Assembly (NCBI RefSeq): GCF_025698545.1
Contig: NC_068575.1
Location: 53,019,980 to 53,083,979 of the forward strand
Reading direction: 5' to 3'
Origin: Gossypium raimondii
Lineage: Eukaryota; Streptophyta; Magnoliopsida; Malvales; Malvaceae
Length of the DNA: 64,000 nucleotides
Shown: one piece after another, positions 1 to 13,088 of the stretch
Numbering within the stretch: the first letter of the stretch is position 1
Layout of the letters: each line of letters starts with the position of its first letter
Made by a program: the position numbers and the translations under genes
Notes under the pieces: generated by a model
Seen by the model: the letters and a program-made list of their open reading frames with translations, nothing else
Told to the model about the DNA's origin: nothing
The model's database searches: none

Positions 1-79
1 CAGATCGTGCTCTAAAGAAAAAACATCACATTTCTTTGCTTCGACTCTCAACACCTTACGAGAACGTTTAAGAACTTAA

Positions 80-215
80 GAAGACCCGACATCTCGTTCA
101 GGAGTTTGGAAAAACTTGATATCTCATTTAGGAGTTTAGGAAGAGTCGATATCGCGTTTAGGAGCTTGGGATTGAGAAGACTTGATATCTCATTCAAGAG
201 CTTGGGAAAATCCAA
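80..215. repeat. Imperfect minisatellite, about four units of 31-36 bp
   Basis: Four successive copies of a degenerate unit can be read here, each containing a GA[CT]ATCTCGTT-like word followed by a word like AGGAGTTTGG. Unit length drifts between about 31 and 36 bp. Read on the minus strand the repeat gives recurring LLNEISS-like peptides in a short open frame (48-305). That frame looks like a by-product of the repeat, not a gene: it is short, repetitive and has no recognisable domain. Confidence 0.6.
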
Positions 216-336
216 TATTTGATTTTTCTCCATTAATAATAAACGGTTGAGAAACCGATTGATTATTATTGCTTTCTGACTCATTTTTCTTGAAAAAATA
301 TCCAATATTTTTGTTGACCATAATTTAATTGAAAAA

Positions 337-779
337 TGTTAGGATCGATCCGATTAAGCAACAAGTAAAAAAAATAGCGGAATAAATTGAGAAATTGAAC
401 ACACAAATTTAATGTAGAAAAACTCCTCTAAAGAGGATAAAAAACCGTGAGCAAAGATAATACTACTAAAATGGCAAAAAAATAAAGAGTACAAAATATG
501 AGGATAAAAACTAAACCTCAAAAACCCAAAAACAAAGAACCCTCAAAACGTAAACACAAAATTCTCTAAATGTGTTATGAGTTCTAATATCTAATGGGTG
601 TGTTTTCTAATGTTGTAAAAGAATCTATTTATAGGTTAAATTAGTAGGTCAAATAAACTATACTAATAAATACTAAACATATTATACTGATAAATACTAA
701 ATATTCTAGAAATAAAATATATTTTATTTAACTTGACTTGCAATCAATCTATTAGAATTTGAGTCACACAACTCTAACA
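337..779 (-). repeat. 3' LTR of the deleted Copia element
   Basis: Matches the LTR at 2274-2689 over its whole length with scattered substitutions and small indels; it is 443 bp against 416 bp. It begins TGTTAGGATC and ends CTCTAACA. As the element runs on the minus strand this is the downstream copy. The two copies differ enough by eye to make an old insertion likely. Confidence 0.88.
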
Positions 780-1154
780 ATCTCCACATTGACATGAATT
801 CTTATAACGCCATCATTGCCAAAGCCCGCCACGGGCCTATCTTGAACTATGTAGGGAATTAATTGAGTCGAATCTATGCTTAGAAGCTGAAAGACTTCTA
901 GCCTTCGACTTGTGCACTGCCAAATCAAAACTAACCCGGTCTGATTTTTACGAAGACAGTGCCCTAACTTTTCAAAACCTGCATCCAAAAAAGAATATCT
1001 TTTCAATGAAACGGTCATACATTTTTCCCTCATATGACCAAGTTGCCTCTGCTCTAAACGAGTTGACTTCAACTCCGTAACGGACGAGGGACATCTGATT
1101 TCACCGTCATAGTAGAACCTTCCAGAATATAAAGGCTGTCGGTTCTTTTACCTT

Positions 1155-2221
1155 TTAACAAAACGAGAGCTCTACGAGATACAGTAATGTCTCTCGACTT
1201 GATGTTGATCTGCATCCTTTCAAGTCTAAAATACTCAATGAGACGAGATTCTTTTGTAAATCAAGTACATACCTGACATCAGAGAGTGTCCTAATCGTCC
1301 CATCGTGTATCCTAATTTTAGCAGTACCAATACCAATTACCTTATTAGATGAATCGTTTCTCATGCGTACAACTCCACCTTCAACCGAACTGTATGTGAA
1401 AAATCATTTTCTATTGGGACACATGTGGAAAAACATCCTGAATCTAGGATCCACTCGGACGTGAGCTTGGAGTTATTGCTCGTTGACATTAACAAGAAAT
1501 CATCCCTGCTTTCATCGACCAAATTAGCACTAGCTACATCTTCTTTGTTATTCTCAACATCTCTTTTATTTCTTAGCTTATAACAATATGTTTTGACGTG
1601 ACCTAACTTTTTACAATAGCGACACTTTTTGTCTCGTTTATTTGATGCTACCAAAACGGAAGCTTGCCTATCTGCCTAGCTATCCAAACCAAACTCATTT
1701 TCGAATTTATCTCTACTCAAAAAATGACCCTTCACATCTTCGAACGAGAGTTTGTCTCTGCCATAAATCAGGGTTTCCCTGAAAGACTTGTATGAAGGGG
1801 GTAAAGAGCACAATAATAACATAGCCTGATCTTCATCGTCAATGTAAACCTTAACGTTCTTTAAATCATTTAAAAGAATAATGAATTGACTGATGTGATC
1901 TCTAAGAAGCTCACATTCATTCATGCGAAACGTAAATAGATGTTTTAATAGAGACTTAGTTGTATAAAGAGTTTCTAACCTTTTCCACAAGGCAGATGAG
2001 GTCTTCTCCATCAATACCTCCTGCAATACCGTATTTGCGAAGGACAATTGGATTGCAAGCAAGGCCTTTTCATCAAGCTCTTCCCGTTCTGTTTGATTTA
2101 GATTCTCAGGCTTTTTCCGGGTAACAACCTTTTTCAATCTGGTTTGAACTAGAATTGCCATCATCCGAACTTGCCACAGATTAAAATTTGACTCAGCATC
2201 GAACTTCTCAATTTCAAACAT
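1155..2221 (-). pseudogene. Decayed Copia gag-protease remnant
   Basis: Reading leftward from a start at 2221, 39 bp inside the primer-binding site, the frame encodes a Copia gag: a start with KFDAESNFNLW, then an LSFANTVLQEV segment and an ESLP-like stretch. A stop at 1676-1678 interrupts the frame. The same frame resumes and carries a CCHC zinc knuckle (CRYCKKLGHVKTYC) and an aspartic-protease DSGC motif near 1361-1654. A further shift leads to a GAG-pre-integrase-like piece containing GIGTAKIRIHDG (1155-1364). In an intact Copia polyprotein integrase, reverse transcriptase and RNase H would follow; none is present. It cannot make a working polyprotein. Confidence 0.88.
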
Positions 2222-2259
2222 TGTTGCTGTGAACGGGCTGATTTATGAAAATTGAACTA

Positions 2260-2271
2260 GCTCTAATACCA
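2260..2271 (-). other. Primer-binding site of the deleted Copia element
   Basis: Minus-strand reading is TGGTATTAGAGC, two bases inside the right LTR. It differs at one base from TGGTATCAGAGC, the usual plant Copia site complementary to initiator methionine tRNA. Confidence 0.85.
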
Positions 2272-2273
2272 CT

Positions 2274-2689
2274 TGTTAGGATCGAATCGATTAAGCAACA
2301 AGTAACAAAAATAGCAAAATAAATTAAAAAATTGAACATACAAATTTAAAGTGGAAAAGGGTAAAGATAATTTTAGTATAATGGCAAAAAAACGAATAGT
2401 AGAAAATATGGAGATAAAATATTAAACCCCGAAAACCCGAAAACAAAGAACCTTCAAAACGTAAACACAAAATTCTCTAAATGTGTTATGAGTTCTAATA
2501 TCTAATGAGTGTGTTTTCTAAGGTTGTAAAAGAACCTATTTATAGGCTAAATTAGTAGGTCAATTAAACTATGATAATAAATGCTAAATATATTATACTA
2601 ATAAATACTAAATCTTCTAGAAAAAAATATATTTTGTTTAACTTGACTTGCAAGGAATCTCTTAGAATTTGGATTACACAACTCTAACA
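2274..2689 (-). repeat. 5' LTR of the deleted Copia element
   Basis: Direct repeat of 337-779; begins TGTTAGGATCGA and ends ACTCTAACA. On the minus strand it is the upstream copy and lies next to the primer-binding site. Confidence 0.88.
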
Positions 2690-3562
2690 AAAACCTAAAG
2701 ATTGTAATAATATATTAAATAACAACATATTAGGAAAAAGGAAAAAAGTCAAATAAAGAATATAATTTATTAAAGATTATAATAATATATTATTGCTTTC
2801 GAAAGGTCTTTTGTGTAACGAGCAGGGAGGAATATAATTTGTATTTTTTACTATGTTCTCATCAAACTCCTTTTTTTCTATCCACAATGTTAGCACCTTA
2901 TTAGAGGAAGATAATTTATTAGCGAACATACAAATCAAAATACAAAAAGTCACTAAACCTAATATATATGAGTATGAGTCAAATTAATTAATTTTGAAAT
3001 TTGACTTTAAAGTCCATATTGGGCCTCTAAGTTTAGTCTTTCAAAGCCGATCATACATCAATATTTGATTATTATTAAAATTATATAATTAAAATATGAA
3101 AAATATTTTGTTAATATAAAGTATAACCTTATGGCTTAAGGGGACGAATGAAATATAATTTGACCAAAAAAGGCGAATGCTATACAATGTGAACCAAACC
3201 TGATAATTTATGTATAAAATTAAAAAAAAGTTAAAAATTTGAATAAGACGAGGGCCCGCACCTAAGTCCATCCTTGGTTATAATCAACTATACAAAATTT
3301 TAACAGTAATTTTTAGTTGTAACAGGGGAAATTATTGTTAACTACCGGCAATTATACTTAGTTCAACTATTTATTTTTTGTTTGCCTTGTTGAGCGGTGA
3401 TCAATTCTTGACCTGACAAGCTTGGTTGCTAACATTAACAATTTCTTTTATTATTTGAACATTTTTAAATGCTTTTATTTTATTATATAATAATGTATTG
3501 TGATATTAAATAATTTACTAAAATAATAAATTATACTAATAGTTTATTTTATTATTAGATAG
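2690..3562. other. Intergenic, no gene seen
   Basis: AT-rich sequence with homopolymer runs. A 60-residue minus-strand open frame (3089-3271) has no recognisable domain and looks like chance. I see no RNA gene or intact element here. Confidence 0.6.
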
Positions 3563-3800
3563 TGTTGGGGATAAAACTTGTTAAGTGACGAATAAGTAAA
3601 ATAACGGAGAAATTAAAAGATCGAAGATAAATATTTTACATGAAAAAATCTCTCTGAATAGGATAAAATACTACGAGTAAAAATAATTTCACTAAAACAA
3701 TAAAAATGAAAAGCACAAAAGATAGAGATAAAACTAAACCCTAAAACTCAAAATAAGAACACTCAAAACGTAAACACAAAATTCTCTGAAAGTTTAAGTG
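3563..3800 (-). repeat. Diverged LTR fragment related to the upstream Copia LTR
   Basis: Begins TGTTGGGGATAAAACTTG and runs parallel to the 337-779 LTR: the run of GATAAAA, the CACTAAAA segment, and the near-identical CAAAACGTAAACACAAAATT segment occur in the same order. Similarity fades after about 3800, so roughly the terminal half of one LTR is left, with no partner or internal region. Confidence 0.65.
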
Positions 3801-4225
3801 AGAAACTAGAGTTTAAGTGAGAAACTAGAAACAAAGTTTAATTGGGGGAAGAAAAGCAAAAAAATACGAGGCATAACTCAATTGATAGAAATAATTGAAT
3901 ATGTATATTTAATAATATGGAAACTTATAATATTTGATATTATTTTAATATTTTAAAATTAAAATTCAAAATTCATTATTAATATAATAATATTAGGCTT
4001 GAATCTGATTATTTTTATATAAATATAAAATTATTTATAAAGAAGATTTATTTCAAATATGACTTTTACTTTTCAAAAGGGTGAATTATTTTATAAGAAA
4101 AATGTTTATTTTTGTTGATGTATAAATCATTTTATGTTGATTAGATTATTTTTCATAAAATAAACACATAAAAATACAAAAAGAAAAAAAAACTTTTTTT
4201 TTATAAAAGAAACACACCATCCTAA

Positions 4226-4374
4226 GTATGGGTTTAGATGGACGGTGTGGTGTAGTGCCGTACATTTAGTTTACTTTTTGTCATACGTTACAATGTTATT
4301 ATAATATCTAATCTCATCGCCACTATAAATTTTACATTAACAGCAGATTAACGCACCACGTATCCAAACATACT
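4226..4374. mobile_element. MITE copy (about 149 bp), same family as 35408-35557
   Basis: Starts GTATGGGTTTAGATGG and ends with TATCCAAACATAC, giving imperfect terminal inverted repeats. The interior words TTTACTTTTTGTCATACG and TCTAATCTCATCGCCAC match the second copy at 35408-35557 in the same order. The flank is TAA on the left and TAC on the right, so a duplication is not clean in this copy. Confidence 0.7.
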
Positions 4375-5268
4375 ACTTCAAATAAAAATATTAGGATAAA
4401 CTAATACATTAAACCACCACTTAATTTAAAATATTTTTGTGTTTTGTTTCAAGAATAGTAATTATAGTGGCTACACACATGCATTAACAGGAAGGATATT
4501 TGTTAAATTTTATGGAAAATTTTCCTTAATTGCACGAGTCAGAATCTGTCATTGTTTGCCGTTAACAATGTTACGATTTTATTTTAATACCTTTAGAATT
4601 GACCTATCGCATTAATTTAATTTCGAAAATTCCTTTTCTGCTGTTACAATAATATCTATACGTTTGACAGCATTAAAAAAGTAAAGAGGGATTAAATGTG
4701 TAATAAATTAAACGAAGAAAAGAGAAGGCTAAGCCTTAAATATTATAGAAACGATGAGGGACAGAGATTAGGACTACTCTCCTAACAACATATTTTTAAG
4801 CTAAATTGATGATTGTTCTTATCATGAAATTCGCCTGTATATATAGAATATAAATTTAATTATAAAATAATGGTTGTAGGACAGATTATAATTTTATGTT
4901 TAATTTATAAAATTTTAATATTTTTAAAGCTTTTATTTTTAGTATTTTTTATATATTTAATAATTTATCATTTTTTGTAATTTTAGACATTTTTAAGGTT
5001 TTTTAAAAATGATAACGTTCAATGACGTTATTGTATAACACATGACAATATATGTTTGGTTGGATATTTCAACTAATTTTTTAAAGTCCAAAAGATTGAA
5101 CCGAGAACACCTAATAACATTGGGGACTAAACTGGGAATGTCTGATAATGTTAAAGACTGAAGTGGGCTGAAAAAATTTTAAGGACCAAAGTGGGAAAAA
5201 TGTTATACTTCAGGGGCTAAAGTATGCATTAAGCCTTTAAAGGAAACAGTGAAAATAGATTTAGAAAT
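4375..5268. other. Intergenic, no gene; possible old repeat tail near 5090-5240
   Basis: No open frame of note. Around 5090-5240 there are repeated short phrases (GGACTAAACTGGGA, GGACCAAAGTGGGA, GGGGCTAAAGT) of the kind often left by decayed repeats, but I could not identify a family. Confidence 0.45.
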
Positions 5269-7123
<1,855 letters not shown>

Positions 7124-7812
7124 GTTTGTGATTACCCTGGAACAAAATGACTTATCAACCTATTATCATGAAAATGAGAATTCTCAGTTTTTCTTATTTT
7201 GTTTTTCCATGGAACATTATTATAATTGGGGATATTTTGTAATTTTGTTTATCAAGGACATTTTGGACTGATTAAAAAGTTTTTTTTCCCTCTTCTAAAT
7301 CTATATGGAGTATTTATGGGTGCAATTACAGACTAAAATATCAAATAGACAATGTCTAAATTTTGAACTGTTATTTCTTTAACAAAACTTCATTCAATAC
7401 TACTTATATCAAATGGTTCATGATCAAGTCTAAATTTTATAGTATGGAATTTTTCATTTAAATCGCTTGTAAAAACATAGGCATGTAAAAATATTTTGAA
7501 AATTTTTTTGAAATTGAACTTGCTATTTGCAGATCAAAAATTTTCTAGCCTTATTATATGAGAATAACCTAAACATTTTATTCATAATAGGGTTATTTGT
7601 TCTTTCATTAACAAAATATTAAAATATATTAAGAAGATTATTTATCTCCTTAATATCTAAATAATTGATTTCTAGTTCTTCCCAATCTCAAATAATGGAT
7701 TTTAATAATAAATCATGAGCTTTGGTTCTTTAGTTGTTTTTTCAACTAGAAATTGTGAAAGCTTAATAAGAGCTCTCTTGAAATTAGCTCTTTGTTCAGT
7801 AATATGGGTTTT
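7124..7812 (+). other. RPL18 3' UTR, then AT-rich spacer
   Basis: The first 150 bp or so after the stop are probably L18 3' UTR (TTATAATTGG and other T-rich polyadenylation-like words). The rest is AT-rich spacer with no recognisable gene, leading into the pararetrovirus remnant. Confidence 0.5.
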
Positions 7813-8241
7813 CTATATGTCATCAATAAAATTATATAATTCTGATAGTAAGTTTGGATTATAAAAATATTTTATTTTCTGAATTTGTTGTGGTTTCAAC
7901 AAATTTTTTGATGCACAAAAGTTTTCTGCTCCTTTTATGATTTCAGCATAACTGAATTGGTATGCTGAATTTGGATCTTGAGACCAAGGGAATTGACTTA
8001 CCGGTTGTGATGTAAATGATAAATGAGTTCCAACTAGTTGTCTTATTATTTGATATGGAATATAATATCCTTGGTTAGGGTAAAAAGATACTTGAGAAGG
8101 TATTGTCACAAATCCTTGATTAGGATTTGTCGATTTGAATGCTTTCCCTTTGTTGGGCCTTTTATGAACAGTAGTCCATTCACCAACTTTTTCTAGAGGT
8201 TTTTTACCTCTATCCATATGGTCTACTAAGATAATCAGCAA
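7813..8241 (-). pseudogene. Pararetrovirus open stretch downstream of RNase H
   Basis: A 142-residue open frame directly after the RNase H region on the minus strand. It is rich in Q, N, P, Y and F (a YPNQGYY word is visible) and has no enzyme motif. By position it could be the end of the polyprotein or part of a separate downstream reading frame; I cannot tell which. It is probably viral because it abuts the RNase H remnant on the same strand and shares its composition. Confidence 0.5.
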
Positions 8242-9575
8242 TAATATTGTTAGTTACTTTTACATATAAAACTTCAAAATTAAAAGTACATAATTCATTA
8301 TGCCATCTAATTCTTCTAGGTACCATTTCCAAACTTTTATCAGTAAAGAAATGTTTAACAGCTTGATTATCAGTTTTTATAATAAATTATTTAGGTGCTA
8401 AATATATAAGAAAGTTTTTATTCCTCTCCTTATTGCTAATAATTATTTTTCATATATGACATAATTAATTTCATTTGGTTTAAATTTTCCTGAACTACAT
8501 TCACATATTAATTCTTCTTTATTTATTGTTCTAGCTTTTAAAATATAACCCCAATAATTTTGTGAGGTGTCTGCTTCTAAAATTAATTTATCACATTGTT
8601 TAGGTAAATAAAATTTTGGAATTTAATTAATTTTAGATTTTAAATTTTTATGATTTGAGTCTGCTTTTAAACCGGATAAAGGGTTTATCCTTTTTAATTT
8701 TTCATATAACCTACCTATTTTTTCGATAAGTTAGGAAAGAAATTTCTTCCATAATTAATAATTCCTAAAATTGTTGAAGTCGCTTTCTATCTTCAATTTT
8801 TCAGGAATTCTTTTATTTTTACTATAATATGATCTTGTAGTTGAAGACCATATGGATATAATTTTAATCCTAACAATTCTATTTTTGTTTTTCTAGCTCT
8901 ATTTTCTTAAGACTTAGTATAATTCCATGTTTTATGAATTCTTGAGAAATGATATTTAAATGTTTTCTATGTAATTTTAATATGTCTGAAAATATTAAAA
9001 TATCATCTAAATAAACTATACAAAATTTTTTATATTTATTAAATATATAATCCATCCATCTTTGAAAGATTTGTGGTACATTAAATAATCCAAATGGCAT
9101 TACTTTCCATTAATAATGTCCATTAGGTGCACTAAAAGCTGTCAAAGGCTTGAACTCTTCTATTAGCATGATTTGCCAGAATCCTGATTTACAGTCAAAT
9201 TTACTAAAATATTTTGCTTGTTTAGCTTGATTAATTAAAACATCCTTTCTTGGAATAAAATATCCATCAAAAATAATATTTTGATTTAATCTTTTATAAC
9301 TAATAACCATTCTAGCTTTTCCTCTTTTTATTTCGCATGATTTCTAACCATAAAGGTTGGACTAGAATATGGACTATTAGTTGTTTCTATTAATTCTTTT
9401 CTAATAATTCTTTAATTTGTATATCAAATTCATCTATATCTTGTTTAGTATAGATCATTGGTTTAACTCTAATAATTTCATTGGGATTTTCTAATTTAAT
9501 TTTACAATATCTAGGGCTATTTTGCCATAATTTTAATGGCTTTTTACTAAAATTATTTTCTAATATTTTAAACAA
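8242..9575 (-). pseudogene. Pararetrovirus reverse transcriptase / RNase H remnant
   Basis: Three short open frames (9390-9575, 9110-9310, 8879-9100) cover successive parts of a reverse transcriptase: a KFDCKSGFWQI segment, a TAFSAPNGHY segment, and the catalytic block with YLDD at about 8879-9100. RNase H-like text follows to about 8250, read in pieces across stops. The FDCKSGFWQI and GHY blocks resemble caulimovirid enzymes more than Ty3 or Copia ones. Stops and frameshifts separate the pieces, so the enzyme is inactive. The breaks are described as found and not repaired. Confidence 0.82.
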
Positions 9576-10038
9576 CCAATGACTTGTTTCAAGTTGTTTA
9601 ATTTGTTCTTTTCTTGGTGGTGTAAAGTTTTATCACAAAAAAATTATGATTTTCTACTAATGGTATTTCTACTGAGCTTTTTCTACCGATAACATAATTA
9701 AATTTTTATCAATAGAAAATGGTAAATGTTGATATATAAAATTAGTACCTAATAATATATCTCCATGCATTGTTGGAAAGCATAATATTTTAGGCATCAC
9801 AAATATTACATTATTTATGTAGATTGGTATATTTTAGCTTTATATTGAATTATGGTTTCATAACCATCTATTCCTATGGCTTTTATTGGATGTTTCATAG
9901 GTTCCCATTTTCTAAAGGAATGACATTCTTTCGCAAATACTAGTTGTAGCTCCAATTATCTAATAAAGCGTGTAAATAATATGTTTTATATTCTCTAAAT
10001 TGAAATATAATTTCAATATATGTATAATATTTCCTAGA

Positions 10039-10820
10039 TTAGAAATTTGAAAATGTAATTACATCACTTGTTCCAAGTTTCATTTGTTGGGTTATTATCG
10101 AAGTTTGTATTTCTTCCATTCTAGTGCTTCTAGAAGATACAGAATTTCTACTTGGTTTTGTGGGAAAAATAGGAATATGAACTGTTTTCATTCCTATCGG
10201 TGTTGAAGATATAGAACTTCTACTTGGATTTTCCTCATCTTCTTCTATTTGAGCATTTGAGGGCAAAACCAAATTATCATTTGTATTTGTTATAGCTGTA
10301 TTTTTAAAATATAATTTATCACCGGATGACATATATTCTATTGTACTTACAGGTTTATAAGTATTGGCACTACTTATCCTTTCTATCATCCAATCTCTTG
10401 GAATTGATAAATCTCTTAAATGTAATAATTTTGGTTGTATTTCAAGAGTGATTTTATTGGGTTCAAAGAGTTCAATAATTTTGTTATTAATTTCTTTGAT
10501 TTCTACTTCTTCCATTTTAGTATATTCATTAATAAAAGTCCAACTAATTGCTAGATCTTCTGCTATAAATCATTAATTTCAAATTTTTGTCCAATTCTAA
10601 GACATAAGCATTCTTCTATCAAAGGATCTGTAATAGATATAAAGTAATTTGGTTTAACTTTAAATCCTATTACTCCTGCATGTAAATTTAATTGAATTCC
10701 TCCAATAAGTGCTTTTATTAGATTTTCAAATCTTTTATCTAATAAAACTGTTATTATTGGTATATCATGACATTTTCTAAACAAAGCTCTTATAGTCATC
10801 ATTATTATTCCTAAATGCAT
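10039..10820 (-). pseudogene. Pararetrovirus movement-protein-like remnant
   Basis: Two frames, 10563-10820 and 10039-10515, give a region resembling the 30K-type movement proteins of plant viruses. The first holds a hydrophobic IMMTIRALFRK stretch and a LLDKRF block; the second holds a PRDWMIERISSAN block followed by a low-complexity Ser-rich tail. A frameshift separates them. These proteins help a virus pass through plasmodesmata; this copy is broken. It lies immediately upstream, on the minus strand, of the decayed protease region, with no recognisable capsid domain between. Confidence 0.65.
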
Positions 10821-11594
10821 ATATCTAACTTGGGGATATTTCTTTTAATCCTCTTAATTTTATCTTTATTAAATAGTGGGATTTTGTTAATCCACCGCCA
10901 AGATCTTTAGCTACTTGTATTACTACTTATTTTTCTATATGTCTTTGACTCCATATTTTATATTTAGATATTTTATAAATTTCTTCTTTAGAAATATGAT
11001 TTTTATTAATTTTTCTATCATTTCATCGTAAAAGTATTTTTCTTCTCCGATTATATTTCCTAATTTTATATCTTGTTATTCATTCTTAGCAATTTCTTCT
11101 AATTGATTATTAGAACTACTTTCTGTAACACCCTTAACCCGTATCCATTGTCGAAACAGGGTTTAGGAGCATTACCAGGGTTTACCGATCAGACTCAAAT
11201 ATTTCATATTACTTCTCATTCATATCAGAAATTAGTCATAAATTTATCATATTATCCTTATATGAGCCTTCGAGGCCCAAAACATACATTAAAAATAAGA
11301 TGGGACTAAATCAGAAACTGAGAGATATTTTTTCGCAAAATCTCATAATTTTTCTAAGGTACAGGAGACACACGCTTGTGCGCTCACACGGCCAAGTGAC
11401 ACATCCATGTCTTAGGCCGTGTGGTATTTGAAGTAGGGCATACGGCCGTGTCCCCAGCCGGTGTAACTCTCTGACTTGCAATACATTTAGGGTCTGTTTG
11501 ATTGCCAGTAAAATATTTTCCGTAAAATGATTTCGGGAAAATGTTTTACTTTTCTGTAAAATGATTTACTGGAAAATATTTTTTGGTGTTTGAT

Positions 11595-13033
11595 TGATTA
11601 AATACTAAAGTTACATATTTTATGTAATTAATTTGGTATATTTATGAGAATGCACCACTAATTTTGCCATATTTATTGAATTTTGTGCAGGAATGTAATT
11701 TGGGGCTAAATAGAAGAAAAAGGAAACAATTGGGCTGAATTGAAGAAAGAAGCGAAAAAGGAGGGCCAAAGAAGAATTTTTCCAAGATTAATTAGCTGAA
11801 ATTTTTGAGTTAGTGGGAGAATATTTTGGGATTTATTTTATTTTTGGATATTTTTTCCTTAATTTCCTATGACTAGTTGGCTCCTAATTTAGTAAATCAA
11901 CTAGTATAAATAGAGCTTGTATTGTTCATCATTTCATCAATCAAAAAAATATTTAGCTTTTATCTATCAATTCTCTCCTTCCTATGTAGCATTTGTTGTT
12001 TCTTTAGTTTCCTTTCCTTCAAATTTTAATTTCCAGTAGCTAATCACCATTTGCAATTCCTTTTTTCAATTTTTTTTTCCAAATAGTCAACCACCCCACT
12101 TTAATATATTTCAACTCTCATACTCAATCACATCACCCACCTTTTTCACCCATTTACCTTAATTACTTTATCAAATACCAACATGTCCCAAACCTTAGCC
12201 AACTAAACCCATTTTCAGCTTTAGGCCGAAATTAGCCTCGTCAAAACCAGTGAGATACGAACCCGAGCCATTTAACTCCTAAAATTCCAGTACTTATTAC
12301 TTCTCCGGATTAAGAGTATGATTTTGTCAACTCATAAAGTCGATCAACACTAAGTCAAAAAAGACGTCGTTTGATTTAGTGTGGTTAGACGTACAGTTGG
12401 AATTCCGAAAGGAACGTTTCTAATCGGTTTTCTATGAACACATTGGCGTGCCAAGTGGAGACAGCTGTTTGGTTCCGTCAAGGGAGGTAGTAACCGGATT
12501 TAAATGCCCCACGCGGTTGATGGCACTGGTTCGAGCTAGGCTCTTCTAGAATGCAAAGCTGCCGGAGTTCTAAATCACGAACGTTTCGTGGTTGTTCGAT
12601 CGGTAAGGGTTAGTTATTGGACGTTCCATAACTAATTTACACAAGGAAGAGTTGGTGTCCGAGGCGTCCTTGGTAGCTATAACTAGCTTATTGGAAAAGA
12701 GGAGTTCATCCAATTTCGAGGATCGGTTCAAAGACGAGGAAAATTCGTGTCTAAAGCTGAGCTCATTCTAATTAATTTTTGTTAATATTTATTTTACGGT
12801 TTTTATTATTCTATTTTCAACCTTTACTTTTGACGTTATTTTTCTATTAATTTCAGGTTTTCCAATTTTTATCCCCCCGAACGTCTTGGGCACGACAGCT
12901 GCCCCGACATAAATCTGGTCAAGCGAGCAACAATTTACAGTAAACCAGTCTCTGAGGGATCGACCCTACTCTCCATACTGCATAATTTGCAAATTAAGGC
13001 GTAGGTTTATATTGGTGGATTCGACACCCATCA
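11595..13033 (+). repeat. 5' LTR of the Athila element
   Basis: 1,439 bp, TG...CA ends, direct repeat of 19742-21181. A TATAAATA word at 11905-11912 is a likely promoter TATA box within U3/R. Confidence 0.93.
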
Positions 13034-13037
13034 ATTT

Positions 13038-13055
13038 TGGCGCCGTTGCCGGGGA
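13038..13055 (+). other. Athila primer-binding site (tRNA-Asp)
   Basis: TGGCGCCGTTGCCGGGGA begins four bases after the 5' LTR. It is complementary to the 3' end of plant tRNA-Asp(GUC), as in Athila and Tat elements. Confidence 0.9.
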
Positions 13056-13088
13056 CTGGCAATACTTATAATTGTTTAAATTATCTTC

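Larger units (their letters stand above)
337..2689 (-). mobile_element. Internally deleted Ty1/Copia retrotransposon with both LTRs
   Basis: Two direct repeats (337-779 and 2274-2689) begin TGTTAGGATCGA and end ACTCTAACA, so both have TG...CA ends. Just inside the right LTR, 2260-2271 read on the minus strand gives TGGTATTAGAGC, a one-mismatch version of the Copia primer-binding site for initiator tRNA-Met, which fixes the orientation. Inside the left LTR, a purine-rich tract just right of 779 on the minus strand fits a polypurine tract. Only gag, zinc-knuckle, protease and pre-integrase remnants remain (1155-2221). Integrase, reverse transcriptase and RNase H are absent, so at 2.35 kb it is a deletion derivative. 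Flanks are AAAAA on the left and AAAAC on the right, an imperfect target duplication. Confidence 0.9.
7813..11123 (-). pseudogene. Endogenous caulimovirid (pararetrovirus) remnant, main segment
   Basis: On the minus strand this segment carries, in order from right to left, a movement-protein-like region, a decayed protease region, reverse transcriptase, RNase H and a further open stretch. This order and the domain types point to family Caulimoviridae, plant DNA viruses that survive as inactive copies in many plant genomes. Every region is cut by stops and frameshifts, so no virus protein can be made from it as it stands. It has no LTRs, unlike the retrotransposons around it. The genus was not assigned. 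The segment continues at 22303-22790 beyond a large insertion. Composition is very AT-rich, as is common in such copies. Confidence 0.82.
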
